Part shown: piece after piece, positions 40,317 through 48,413 of the stretch
How positions within the stretch are numbered: position 1 is the stretch's first letter
Layout: every line of letters starts with the position of its first letter
Origin: SHLQ01 sp964610745
GTDB lineage: Bacteria > Actinomycetota > Acidimicrobiia > Acidimicrobiales > SHLQ01
Direction: 5' to 3'
DNA length: 64,000 nucleotides
NCBI GenBank assembly: GCA_964610745.1
Contig: CAZSYL010000013.1
Span: forward strand, 7,864 to 71,863
Made by a program: the position numbers and the translations under genes
Notes under the pieces: model-generated
Databases searched by the model: none
What the model was told of the DNA's origin: nothing
What the model saw: the letters and a program-made list of their open reading frames with translations, nothing else

Positions 40317-42506
40317 ATGGCTGAGCCTTTGCATCGCGCTCTTGGACTGACCGACGACGAAGCGGAATCGATCGACGAGATTCTTGGCCGCGAGGCCAAC
40401 CCTCTCGAATTGTCGATGTATTCGGTGATGTGGTCCGAGCACTGCTCGTACAAGTCGTCTCGTATTCATCTCAAACGACTTCCAACCGAAGCTCCATGGG
40501 TGCTCGTCGGGCCTGGCGAGAATGCCGGTGTCGTCGATCTCGGTGATGGCATTGCCGGTGCCTTTCGCATTGAAAGCCACAACCATCCATCGGCGATTGA
40601 GCCCTATCAGGGTGCAGCGACCGGCGCTGGTGGCATCTTGCGCGACATCTTCACGATGGGTGCCCGTCCAATTGCGCTGATGGATCCGCTCCGCTTCGGC
40701 CCAATTGACGATGCTCGCAGCCGCTGGATTGCCGAGGGCGTCGTGAGCGGTATCTCGGGCTACGGCAACTCGGTCGGTGTCCCGACCGTCGGCGGCGAAA
40801 CGATCTTCGACGAGACGTACGCGGGCAACCCACTCGTCAATGTGTTCTGCCTTGGCACCATGCCGACCGAGCGCCTGGTGCTCGGCGAAGCGACTGGCCT
40901 CGGCAACGTCGCGATCCTCTTTGGTTCGTCTACCGGTCGCGACGGCATCGGCGGCGTCAGTGTTCTGGCTTCAGCCGGATTCGACGATTCTCAGGACGAG
41001 AGCGCCAAGCGACCAAGTGTGCAGGTCGGCGATCCATACGAGGAGAAGCGACTCATCGAAGCATGTCTCGAACTGCTCAATGAGGGCCTAGTCGTCGGCA
41101 TTCAAGATCTCGGCGGTGCAGGCTTCGTGTGTGCCACGTCCGAAACAGCGTCTCGTGGCGGCATGGGCATGGATGTCGATGTCACCGCGGTACATCGTCG
41201 CCAAGAGGGCATGGAGCCCTTCGAGGTGATGACGAGCGAATCCCAGGAACGAATGCTCGCTATCGTCGAACCCGGCGGCGTCGACCGCGTGCTCGAACTG
41301 TGCAAGAAGTGGGAAGTCCAGGCATCGGTCGTTGGCAAGGTCGTCGACGGTGGAGCATTGCGGATCCTCGATGGCTGGGACGGCGAGGAGCTCGCGAACA
41401 TTCCGGCCTCGTCGCTGCACGACGCAGCACCGCTCTATGACCGGCCCATGGAAGAGCCCGACCGATCGGCTGAAGTCGATCCCGCAAGCCTCGACGCACC
41501 CGACAACCTGTGGGGCGATCTCACCGACCTGCTAATGGATACCTCCTGGGTCCACAATCAGTACGACAGTCAGTTGTTTCTCAACACCGTCGTAGGTCCG
41601 GGCAACGACGCAACGCTGCTCCGGCTCAAGCACCCGACCACGAACGAAGACACCGGTCGGGGTATTGGTCTCACCACGGACGGCAACCATCACTGGTGCA
41701 TCGTGAACCCGTTTCGAGGCGCGGCGATGACCGTCGCCGAATCGATACTCAACCTTGCATGTGTCGGTGCAAAGCCATTGGCACTGGTCAACAACTTGAA
41801 CTTCGGCAACCCTGAGCATCCGGTCACCATGTGGCAGTTCAGCCAAGCTGTTGACGGCATGGCCGAAGCATGCACCGAGTTCAACGTGCCGGTTGTTGGT
41901 GGCAACGTCAGCCTCTACAACGAGGCAAACGGCAAGAATATTGACCCGACTCCGGTTGTTGGAACGCTCGGCATGACCGAACGAATCGAACACGCACCAC
42001 CCGGCATGGCGTTGACCGAAGGTCACCGCATCATCGTGCTCGGTCCTGAAGGTTCTGGCCTTGGTGGCTCACTTTGGGCTCGAGCCAAGGGCGCAAAGGG
42101 AGGCGACCTTCCTGAGCTTGACTATGAGATGCATCTTCGAGTTGCTGAGGTAACCCGCAAACTCGTCTCGGGCGGCATCGTGTCGGCCGTGCACGATATC
42201 GGTGGTGGTGGCCTCGGAACAGCGCTTGCCGAGATGGCGATCGCTGGTGGGGTTGGTGTGATCGCGGCGCGGGTGAAGGACCACGATCAACTGTTCTCTG
42301 AAGCTCCATCGCGGGTGATCGTCGCCGTTACCCCTGACAACATGCAGATCGTCGAGAACATGGCCGCGGAGATGGGGGTACCGATCACGCGCCTCGGCCT
42401 TGCTCAAGGTGATCAGATTTCATTCAAGGGCTTGGTCGAGGGACCACTTGCCGAGGCTGAAGAGATATTCCGGACGAAACTGCCAAAGGCCATGGGAGCG
42501 CTTTAG
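40317..42506 (+). CDS. purL: Phosphoribosylformylglycinamidine synthase subunit PurL
   Basis: The 729-residue small-type PurL, the synthase subunit that works with PurS and PurQ, using ATP to make FGAM. Signatures: MWSEHCSYKSSR, FRIESHNHPSAIEPYQGAATG, GILRDIFTMGARPIALMDP, and the duplicated half with GGNVSLYNEANG and VSAVHDIGGGGLGTALAEMA. It is followed by purF three bases later, so the two are cotranscribed. Confidence 0.98.
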   Translation: MAEPLHRALGLTDDEAESIDEILGREANPLELSMYSVMWSEHCSYKSSRIHLKRLPTEAPWVLVGPGENAGVVDLGDGIAGAFRIESHNHPSAIEPYQGAATGAGGILRDIFTMGARPIALMDPLRFGPIDDARSRWIAEGVVSGISGYGNSVGVPTVGGETIFDETYAGNPLVNVFCLGTMPTERLVLGEATGLGNVAILFGSSTGRDGIGGVSVLASAGFDDSQDESAKRPSVQVGDPYEEKRLIEACLELLNEGLVVGIQDLGGAGFVCATSETASRGGMGMDVDVTAVHRRQEGMEPFEVMTSESQERMLAIVEPGGVDRVLELCKKWEVQASVVGKVVDGGALRILDGWDGEELANIPASSLHDAAPLYDRPMEEPDRSAEVDPASLDAPDNLWGDLTDLLMDTSWVHNQYDSQLFLNTVVGPGNDATLLRLKHPTTNEDTGRGIGLTTDGNHHWCIVNPFRGAAMTVAESILNLACVGAKPLALVNNLNFGNPEHPVTMWQFSQAVDGMAEACTEFNVPVVGGNVSLYNEANGKNIDPTPVVGTLGMTERIEHAPPGMALTEGHRIIVLGPEGSGLGGSLWARAKGAKGGDLPELDYEMHLRVAEVTRKLVSGGIVSAVHDIGGGGLGTALAEMAIAGGVGVIAARVKDHDQLFSEAPSRVIVAVTPDNMQIVENMAAEMGVPITRLGLAQGDQISFKGLVEGPLAEAEEIFRTKLPKAMGAL

Positions 42507-42509
42507 ATC

Positions 42510-43991
42510 ATGTGTGGAATCTTTGGTGTGTATGCGCCGGGTCGAATGGTCGCGCACCTGACCTACCTCGGTCTGTACGCACTCCAACACCGTGGGCAAG
42601 AGTCTGCCGGTATGGCCGTGAGCAACCTCGAAGATGTCATGGTCGTCAAGGAGATGGGTCTTGTCTCGAACGTGTTCGACGACCGCGCGCTGACCTCGCT
42701 CCCGGGCGACATTGCTGTTGGCCAAACCCGCTATTCGACCACGGGCCACTCGCAATGGCGCAACGCTCAGCCGATCTATCGCGGCTCGGGCGAGTTGCAG
42801 TTCGCTCTCGGGCACAACGGCAACCTGGTCAACACCGAAGAACTTGCCGCCGAGGCCGGGATGTTGCCAGGAACGGTTGCCAGCGACTCGGACCTCGTCG
42901 GTGAACTTGTGGCCACCCAGATGTTCGGTGCCTCGAAAGATATGGCAAACCCGTTGTTGCACGCCATGGAACAGGTACTCCCAAAGCTGAAGGGCGCCTT
43001 CTGCTTTTCGGTGATGGACCAGAGCCAGATTATTGGTGTGCGCGACCCGAACGGTTTTCGACCCCTCTCGCTGGGACGGCTCGACGATGGTGGCTGGGTG
43101 TTGGCTTCGGAAAACCCGGCGTTCGATGTCGTTGGAGCAAAGCTCGTCCGCGAGCTCGACCCTGGAGAGATGGTCGTCATCGACGAGGACGGGGTGACGT
43201 CGTTTCGTCCATTCGACGACGATGTCGTCGATCCCAAGCTCTGTATTTTCGAGTTTGTCTACTTCGCTCGGCCAGACACCCGTTTGTATGGCCAGAATGT
43301 GCATCAGGCGAGGGTGCGCATGGGAGCAAGCCTTGCTGAGCAGGCCCCCGTGGAGGCCGACCTTGTCATGGGTGTACCCGAGTCGGGTATCCCCGCAGCC
43401 GAAGGCTTCGCGAAGGCGAGCGGCATTCCGTTTGGCCACGGGCTCGTGAAGAACCGCTACATCGGGCGAACGTTCATTGCCCCGAATCAGGAACTTCGAG
43501 CTCTCGGGGTGAGAATGAAGCTCAACCCCCTGGCCGAGAACATCGCGGGCAAGCGTTTGGTCGTGGTCGACGACTCGATCGTTCGCGGCACGACGACCAA
43601 GGCCATGGTTGCCATGCTTCGCGAAAGCGGAGCGACCGAGGTGCACCTTCGGATCTCGTCGCCACCGTATCGCTGGCCCTGTTTTTATGGCATGGATACC
43701 GGAACCCGAAGCGAGCTGCTGGCTGCAAATCTGACCGTCGATGAGGTCCGTGAGTACCTCGGTGCCGATTCGATCTCGTACCTGAATCTCGAGGCAATGG
43801 TTGACTCGATCGGCGCGGTCAACGCCGGCTTCTGCGATGCGTGTCTCACCGGCAACTACCCGATCGAGATTCCGGTGAATCTTTCAAAGAACGTGCTCGA
43901 GTCTGGCGAAGAACGTCACCAGAGCAGCACGGTTGCCCGCTCTTTACAGGGCAGCCGCGAAGCCACAACATCCGACACGCTGTTCTCCTGA
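42510..43991 (+). CDS. purF: Amidophosphoribosyltransferase
   Basis: A 493-residue enzyme for the first committed step (PRPP to phosphoribosylamine). The ATG is followed directly by Cys (MCGIFGVYAP), the N-terminal nucleophile, so there is no propeptide, unlike Bacillus PurF. LQHRGQESAGMAVS and ALGHNGNLVN are in the glutaminase domain; the PRTase domain has VVVDDSIVRGTTTK (about 351). Cysteines in the CDACLTGNYP and related C-terminal region could hold the iron-sulfur cluster seen in the Bacillus enzyme, an inference. The stop lies 25 bases before purM. Confidence 0.97.
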   Translation: MCGIFGVYAPGRMVAHLTYLGLYALQHRGQESAGMAVSNLEDVMVVKEMGLVSNVFDDRALTSLPGDIAVGQTRYSTTGHSQWRNAQPIYRGSGELQFALGHNGNLVNTEELAAEAGMLPGTVASDSDLVGELVATQMFGASKDMANPLLHAMEQVLPKLKGAFCFSVMDQSQIIGVRDPNGFRPLSLGRLDDGGWVLASENPAFDVVGAKLVRELDPGEMVVIDEDGVTSFRPFDDDVVDPKLCIFEFVYFARPDTRLYGQNVHQARVRMGASLAEQAPVEADLVMGVPESGIPAAEGFAKASGIPFGHGLVKNRYIGRTFIAPNQELRALGVRMKLNPLAENIAGKRLVVVDDSIVRGTTTKAMVAMLRESGATEVHLRISSPPYRWPCFYGMDTGTRSELLAANLTVDEVREYLGADSISYLNLEAMVDSIGAVNAGFCDACLTGNYPIEIPVNLSKNVLESGEERHQSSTVARSLQGSREATTSDTLFS

Positions 43992-44016
43992 ACAACGCGC
44001 GGTCACGAGGAGTCTC

Positions 44017-45045
44017 ATGAGCAGCTACAAAGATGCAGGCGTTGACATTGAGGCCGGGGAAGACGCGGTCGAACGCATCAAACCGCTCGTGGCCTCGACC
44101 AATCGTCCCGGCGTCAGTGGCGGCATTGGTGGCTTTGGTGGTTTGTTCGATCTCGCTGCGGCAGGACACGACGGGTCGATGCTCGTATCGGCAACCGATG
44201 GTGTCGGCACCAAGGCACTGGTCGCCACCATGACGGGACGATTCGACACGATCGGCATCGATCTGGTGGCGATGTGTGTCGACGATCTGGTCTGTCAGGG
44301 TGCTGAGCCGCTCTTCTTTCTCGACTACGTCTCGGTCGGTGCATTAGATGCCGAGCAGATGGAAGCGCTCGTTGGGGGAGTGGCAGATGGCTGTCGCCAA
44401 GCCAACTGTGCGCTCGTCGGCGGCGAGATGGCCGAACACCCAGGGGTCATGGAGGCCGGCGAATTCGACCTCGTGGGATTTTCGGTCGGCGCGGTCAACA
44501 AGGCTGATGTCATCACCGGCGAGAACGTGCAGGTAGGCGATGCGATCATTGGCATCTCGTCGCCAAACCTTCGCTCGAACGGATTCTCGCTCGTCAGAAA
44601 GATCATGTTCGAAACCGCTGGCCGCTCACTCGACGATCCAGCATGGGACGGCGCCGATACGACCGTTGCCGATGTACTTCTTGAACCGTCGGTTATCTAC
44701 ACCCCGGCAGTGCTCGCCGCCGCGGACGCGTTTGACGTTCGAGCTGTTGCCCACATCACCGGCGGTGGGTTGCCGGGCAACCTCAACCGGGTATTGCCGG
44801 AGAACACCGATGCGCAGATCGACACCTCGAGGTGGGGAGTGCCGCCAATCTTCAGCGAACTCCAACGTCTCGGAAACGTGGATACTGACGAGATGTTCCG
44901 AACCTTCAATATGGGTATTGGCATGACCTTGGTCGTGCCTTCTCATGAGGTCGACGCCGTCTGCGACCTGCTCCTCGATCACGGCCACCCAGCGATCCAG
45001 ATCGGCGAGATCACGTCGGGTAACGGAGTCGTCAACCTGACCTAG
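44017..45045 (+). CDS. purM: Phosphoribosylformylglycinamidine cyclo-ligase (AIR synthetase)
   Basis: A 342-residue enzyme that closes the imidazole ring. The ATG at 44017 (MSSYKDAGVDIEAGEDAVERI) has GAGGAG upstream, supporting it over an in-frame upstream codon at 43933 inside purF. ATDGVGTKALVA, DLVCQGAEPLFFLDY, GGEMAEHPGVM, HITGGGLPGNLNRVLP and MGIGMTLVV are the family motifs. Last purine gene in the cluster; it converges with a DUF5655 gene. Confidence 0.98.
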   Translation: MSSYKDAGVDIEAGEDAVERIKPLVASTNRPGVSGGIGGFGGLFDLAAAGHDGSMLVSATDGVGTKALVATMTGRFDTIGIDLVAMCVDDLVCQGAEPLFFLDYVSVGALDAEQMEALVGGVADGCRQANCALVGGEMAEHPGVMEAGEFDLVGFSVGAVNKADVITGENVQVGDAIIGISSPNLRSNGFSLVRKIMFETAGRSLDDPAWDGADTTVADVLLEPSVIYTPAVLAAADAFDVRAVAHITGGGLPGNLNRVLPENTDAQIDTSRWGVPPIFSELQRLGNVDTDEMFRTFNMGIGMTLVVPSHEVDAVCDLLLDHGHPAIQIGEITSGNGVVNLT

Positions 45046-45080
45046 GCAAAAGGGTGTCGCGTGTTAGGGGCTGCGATGTG

Positions 45081-45596
45081 TCAGAAGATCTCGTCGTCGA
45101 CATCATCGGGGACCATTCCGTCTCCGCTGCCGTGCTGTTGGTCCGAGATGTCTGCTTCTCGTCGATAGCTCGACAGTGTGCCGCCCGCCAGGTGGTACGC
45201 CTCCAAGAGCCAGTCGGTGACCTGATCGTCGATTTCGGTCGGTTCGGTCATATTGATCACGTGAAAGTGCTTCTTGCCAAAGCTGGAAACCTTCCTCGAC
45301 AAGCGCCCGCTCTCGAGCCGACGACCCAGCGAGAAACCAAGCGCAGTCCACTTTGTCTTTGGTCGAAGTTCGGCGAACATCGGTCCGTTCTTCAGAAGGA
45401 TTCCGATGTTGAGCGGATCGATAATCAGACCATCGAGGTGGCCGATGCGTGCCACAACCGCTTCATAGATGGGTCGTTCGAAGGGACGAGCCTGTGAAAA
45501 ATACTCCTCGATGGTGACTGCTGGTTCGCAGGTGAGGTGGCTTTGGTTCAACTTGCCAAACACTCGCTTGCAGTTCGGGCAAGTCCAACGCTCCAT
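45081..45596 (-). CDS. DUF5655 domain protein with N-terminal CxxC zinc-ribbon-like motif
   Basis: A 171-residue protein of unknown function. It starts with a CPNCKRVFGKLNQSHLTC motif (two or three Cys and a His, like a small zinc finger), then the DUF5655 core with IEEYFSQARPFERPIYEAVV, LIIDPLNIGILLKNGPMFAEL, ALGFSLGRRLESGRLS and FHVINMTEPTEIDDQ, WLLEAYHLAG. The same architecture is common in actinobacteria as a free-standing protein. It converges with purM and has no obvious promoter signal. Confidence 0.85.
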   Translation of the reverse strand: MERWTCPNCKRVFGKLNQSHLTCEPAVTIEEYFSQARPFERPIYEAVVARIGHLDGLIIDPLNIGILLKNGPMFAELRPKTKWTALGFSLGRRLESGRLSRKVSSFGKKHFHVINMTEPTEIDDQVTDWLLEAYHLAGGTLSSYRREADISDQQHGSGDGMVPDDVDDEIF

Positions 45597-45716
45597 GACC
45601 CATCTTTGCGCAACGGGGAGTTTCGTGGGGGATTCAAAAGAAGGGCGGCCACGAGTGGATTAGTTCGCTGAGGGCGGTAATCTGTTCTCCGCTCGTCCTT
45701 CGGGGTGAGTGGGTTA

Positions 45717-45791
45717 GGTCCCGTGGTGAAGTCAGGAGTTCACGCCGCCCTGTCAAGGCGGAGGTCGCGAGTTCAAATCTCGTCGGGACCG
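45717..45791 (+). tRNA. tRNA-Asp (GTC)
   Basis: Acceptor stem GGTCCCG (45717-45723) pairs with CGGGACC (45784-45790), with a G discriminator. The anticodon stem CCGCC/GGCGG holds the loop with GTC at 45752-45754; the T arm has TTCAAAT. No encoded CCA (GCA follows). Confidence 0.96.
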
Positions 45792-45803
45792 CAAGAAAGT
45801 TCT

Positions 45804-45879
45804 GGTCAGGTAGCTCAGTTGGCAGAGCGACCGCCTGAAAAGCGGTAGGTCCCCGGATCGACGCCGGGCCTGACCACCA
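45804..45879 (+). tRNA. tRNA-Phe (GAA), CCA encoded
   Basis: Acceptor stem GGTCAGG (45804-45810) pairs with CCTGACC (45869-45875), discriminator A, and CCA at 45877-45879. The anticodon loop CTGAAAA holds GAA at 45837-45839 between ACCGC and GCGGT. Only 12 bases separate it from tRNA-Asp, so they are one transcript. Confidence 0.97.
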
Positions 45880-45891
45880 TCGCCATCGATT

Positions 45892-45929
45892 GAAGAAGCC
45901 ACTGCCCAGCGGTGGCTTCTTCCCGTTTT
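45892..45929 (+). terminator. Rho-independent terminator after the tRNA pair
   Basis: Perfect 11-bp stem GAAGAAGCCAC (45892-45902) with GTGGCTTCTTC (45912-45922), nine-base loop, then CCGTTTT. Confidence 0.88.
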
Positions 45930-45958
45930 CGCCAACCAATCGTACAAACGTAGCGAAA

Positions 45959-46047
45959 TGTACTCTGACCCCTTTTTCCAAAAAGGGGTCAGACCCCTAT
46001 TGCGCGAAAGGGGTCAGACCCCTTTCGCGGGTTTGGGGTACGACCCC
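45959..46047. repeat. Palindromic GGGGTCAGACCCC repeat block 1
   Basis: Contains GGGGTCAGACCCC twice (45985-45997 and 46010-46022), a perfect 13+13 bp palindrome around the second (46003-46029, CGCGAAAGGGGTC and its complement), and GGGGTACGACCCC near 46035. The first 39 bases (45959-45997) occur exactly inverted at 48159-48197. Such palindromes resemble REP/BIME elements linked to REP-associated tyrosine transposases; no transposase is in the window. They lie in the 3' spacer of the globin gene. Confidence 0.9.
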
Positions 46048-46050
46048 GTA

Positions 46051-46422
46051 CTAGTGGTTGATCATGTGGGTTGCAGCCATGTCGAAGTAGTCGACCATTC
46101 GTTGCTCGATCTCGGGGTGGAGGTCTCCGCTCCGTACAGCGGCGAGCATGTGCTTGAGCCAGGCGTCTTTTTCTGCGCTGGTGATGATGAATGGAGCATG
46201 GCGCATACGAAGTCGGGGGTGTCCCCGCTGGTCGGAATATGTGGTTGGCCCACCGAAGTACTGTTGGAGAAACAGCACCATGTGTTCGCGCGACTCAGTG
46301 AGGTCGTCGGGATACATCGGGCGGAGCAAAAGGTCGGTTTCGACCGCGTCGTAGAAGCGGTCGATCATCTGCTCGAACCAGGGGGTTCCGCCGACTGCTT
46401 CGAAGATAGATACCGGTTCCAT
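46051..46422 (-). CDS. Truncated hemoglobin, group II (GlbO-like)
   Basis: A 123-residue 2-on-2 globin. The family pattern is clear: IFEAVGGTPWFEQMIDRFYDAVETDLLLRPMYP, FLQQYFGGPTTYSDQRGHPRLRMRH (the last His is the proximal heme ligand) and DAWLKHMLAAV, with the Trp at the G8 position that marks group II. These bind oxygen and may detoxify nitric oxide or peroxide. The ATG at 46422 is chosen over longer upstream extensions, and TAACCT seven bases upstream on its strand suggests a leaderless transcript. Divergent from the glycerol-3-phosphate dehydrogenase. Confidence 0.93.
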   Translation of the reverse strand: MEPVSIFEAVGGTPWFEQMIDRFYDAVETDLLLRPMYPDDLTESREHMVLFLQQYFGGPTTYSDQRGHPRLRMRHAPFIITSAEKDAWLKHMLAAVRSGDLHPEIEQRMVDYFDMAATHMINH

Positions 46423-46429
46423 GAACGAC

Positions 46430-46435
46430 AGGTTA
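46430..46435 (-). promoter_or_regulatory. -10 element (TAACCT) for the leaderless globin transcript
   Basis: TAACCT on the minus strand fits TANNNT and ends seven bases before the globin ATG. Confidence 0.5.
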
Positions 46436-46467
46436 GGGCGGTGAGGTCGGGCACCGTTGGCCCGGGA

Positions 46468-46473
46468 TACCCT
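46468..46473 (+). promoter_or_regulatory. -10 element (TACCCT) for the leaderless glycerol-3-phosphate dehydrogenase transcript
   Basis: TACCCT fits TANNNT and ends seven bases before ATG 46481, which supports this start over the in-frame codon at 46457. Confidence 0.5.
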
Positions 46474-46480
46474 TAGTCCC

Positions 46481-48112
46481 ATGGAACTTCGCACCAACAA
46501 CGTCAATCGCCTCGATGGTGGCACGTTCGATGTACTAATCGTCGGTGGTGGCATCAACGGTGCAGTGTCTGCGGCTGTTCTCGCAGGTCGAGGCCTCGAC
46601 GTTGCGATTATCGACCGTGGCGACTGGGCCGGGTTTACTAGCTCGTCGTCATCGAACCTTGCCTGGGGCGGCTTCAAGTACCTCTCCAACTACGAGCTCA
46701 ACCTGGTGCGCAAGCTCTCGTTGAGTCGCAATAGGTTGCTCAAGGCGTACCCGTCGAACATCACCCAGCTCGGGTTCTTGGCAGCCATGGACGAGACCTC
46801 GCCGTTTCCGCCGTGGCTTGCGGCCCTCGGCAGCTCGGCGTACTGGGCCATCGGCAACTTCCAGACGCACCGACCGCAGTTCCTAGGTCCCCAGGAGATC
46901 AAGGAACAGGAGCCGGTCGTCAAGATCGACAACGTCCGTGGTGGTATCGAGTACTACGACGCGTACCTGCGCGACAACGACAGTCGGTTCGTGTTCAATT
47001 TCGTCCGCCAGGCACTTGAGGCCGGTGCAACGGCAGCGAACTATGTCGAGTTGATCTCGGCGTCACAACACGGAGCGAACTGGAACGTCGAGATGCTCGA
47101 CCTTGAGACGGACCAGCCACTCACGCTCACCGCCAAGGCAATCGTGAATGCGGCTGGGCCGTTCGTCGACGAACTGAACGGCGCGTGGGAGAATCACACC
47201 GAACACCGGATCGTCTATTCCAAGGGCATCCACTTGGTGGTTCCTCAGCTCACAAAGACCGAACGCGTCCTGGCCTTCTTCGACGACACTCAGCGACTGT
47301 TCTACGTGATCCCGATGGGTCGTCGCTCGGTGATCGGCACGACCGATACCCGTGTGCAGACGCCGTTCACCGAGGTAACCGCCGAAGATCGCGAGTTTCT
47401 TCTCGAACAGATCAATGACCGGCTCGACCTTGAGAAGCCGCTGACCCTCGATGACATCATCGCTGAACGTTGCGGTGTTCGTCCTTTGGTCGTGCTCAAC
47501 GATGGCAACGACCGTGAGGACATCGACTGGACGACCCTGTCGCGCAAACACGAGATCGATCTCGACCTTGAGCGGCGCATCGTGACGATCTTCGGAGGCA
47601 AGATCACCGACTGTCTCAATGTTGGCGAAGAAGTCGCCGAGGAGATCGAAAAGCTCGGCTTTGCTCTCGATCCCGACATCGGCGACTGGTACGGCGAGCC
47701 CACCGCGCAGGTCCGTGCTGACTTCATGGCGCAGGCAAAGCGGATGAAGCTCGATTCGTTGAGACACAAGAAGGGTGTCGAACCGCTGAGTGAACGGCTG
47801 TGGCGGCGCTATGGGCGCCGTGCCTTTGCCATGCTCGATGAGATCCGCGAAGACCCAACCATGGGTGAGGACATTTTGAAGTCGGCCGACTACATCCGGG
47901 TCGAACTACACCACGCGGCTCGCCACGAGATGGTCACCCATCTCGAGGACTTCATGTTGCGACGCTCGAAGATCGACCTTGTCGTTCGCAACGAAAGAAT
48001 TCGCGAAGGCGAAGGCTTGGCCGAGGTCGCGCGGATTCTCTTTGGCGAAGATGCCGATGAGAAGCTGGCTGACTATCTGGAAACAAAAGACAGAGCCGCC
48101 GCAACCGTGTAA
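46481..48112 (+). CDS. glpD: FAD-dependent glycerol-3-phosphate dehydrogenase
   Basis: A 543-residue membrane-associated flavoenzyme that oxidises sn-glycerol 3-phosphate to dihydroxyacetone phosphate and passes electrons to quinone. The FAD motif FDVLIVGGGINGAVSAAVLAGRG is at the N-terminus; RGDWAGFTSSSSSNLAWGG and GGIEYYDAYLRDNDSRFVF, IVNAAGPFVDEL, YSKGIHLVVP and VIGTTDTRVQTPF are family motifs. The C-terminal helical domain ends at KDRAAATV. ATG 46481 is preferred. It lies with the globin gene between inverted repeats; both are redox/respiratory genes, but the link is only positional. Confidence 0.92.
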   Translation: MELRTNNVNRLDGGTFDVLIVGGGINGAVSAAVLAGRGLDVAIIDRGDWAGFTSSSSSNLAWGGFKYLSNYELNLVRKLSLSRNRLLKAYPSNITQLGFLAAMDETSPFPPWLAALGSSAYWAIGNFQTHRPQFLGPQEIKEQEPVVKIDNVRGGIEYYDAYLRDNDSRFVFNFVRQALEAGATAANYVELISASQHGANWNVEMLDLETDQPLTLTAKAIVNAAGPFVDELNGAWENHTEHRIVYSKGIHLVVPQLTKTERVLAFFDDTQRLFYVIPMGRRSVIGTTDTRVQTPFTEVTAEDREFLLEQINDRLDLEKPLTLDDIIAERCGVRPLVVLNDGNDREDIDWTTLSRKHEIDLDLERRIVTIFGGKITDCLNVGEEVAEEIEKLGFALDPDIGDWYGEPTAQVRADFMAQAKRMKLDSLRHKKGVEPLSERLWRRYGRRAFAMLDEIREDPTMGEDILKSADYIRVELHHAARHEMVTHLEDFMLRRSKIDLVVRNERIREGEGLAEVARILFGEDADEKLADYLETKDRAAATV

Positions 48113-48133
48113 GTCTCACCTCCGGTCACCTCA

Positions 48134-48297
48134 GGGGTCGTACCCCTAACGGTCAATTGGGGTCTGACCCCTTTTTGGAAAAAGGGGTCAGAGTACAAAT
48201 GCCACGATTTGTATGGGTGCGGTCGTGAGAGCGTGAAAAAATCAACGAATAAGCGATTTGGGGTCGTACCCCTTTCACGCGAAAGGGGTACGACCCC
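48134..48297. repeat. Palindromic GGGGTC/GACCCC repeat block 2
   Basis: Contains GGGGTCGTACCCC (48134-48146), the exact inverted 39-base copy of block 1 (48159-48197), and a strong hairpin GGGGTCGTACCCCTTTC-ACGC-GAAAGGGGTACGACCCC (48260-48297; 17-bp stem, 4-base loop). It lies in the 301-base spacer between glpD and the next operon. The rest of that spacer holds nothing I recognise, apart from the promoter-like site near 48400. Confidence 0.9.
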
Positions 48298-48399
48298 GGA
48301 GTCATGGACCAAATAGTTTTTTTGCTTCTTAGGGAACCCTTTACGTTCGCTGAACGTCGAATGGGTATGCCCCGCGCGAAACTCACCCCTGCCGCAACC

Positions 48400-48405
48400 T
48401 ACAAT
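48400..48405 (+). promoter_or_regulatory. -10 element (TACAAT) for the MoxR/ABC operon, probably leaderless
   Basis: TACAAT ends eight bases before the ATG at 48414; no Shine-Dalgarno sequence is present. The strong hairpin upstream isolates this promoter from glpD. Confidence 0.55.
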
Positions 48406-48413
48406 TCATACAT

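Noticed and set aside
42420..43646. Long open frame antisense to purL/purF
   Set aside because: Shadow of purL and purF, whose signatures are complete.
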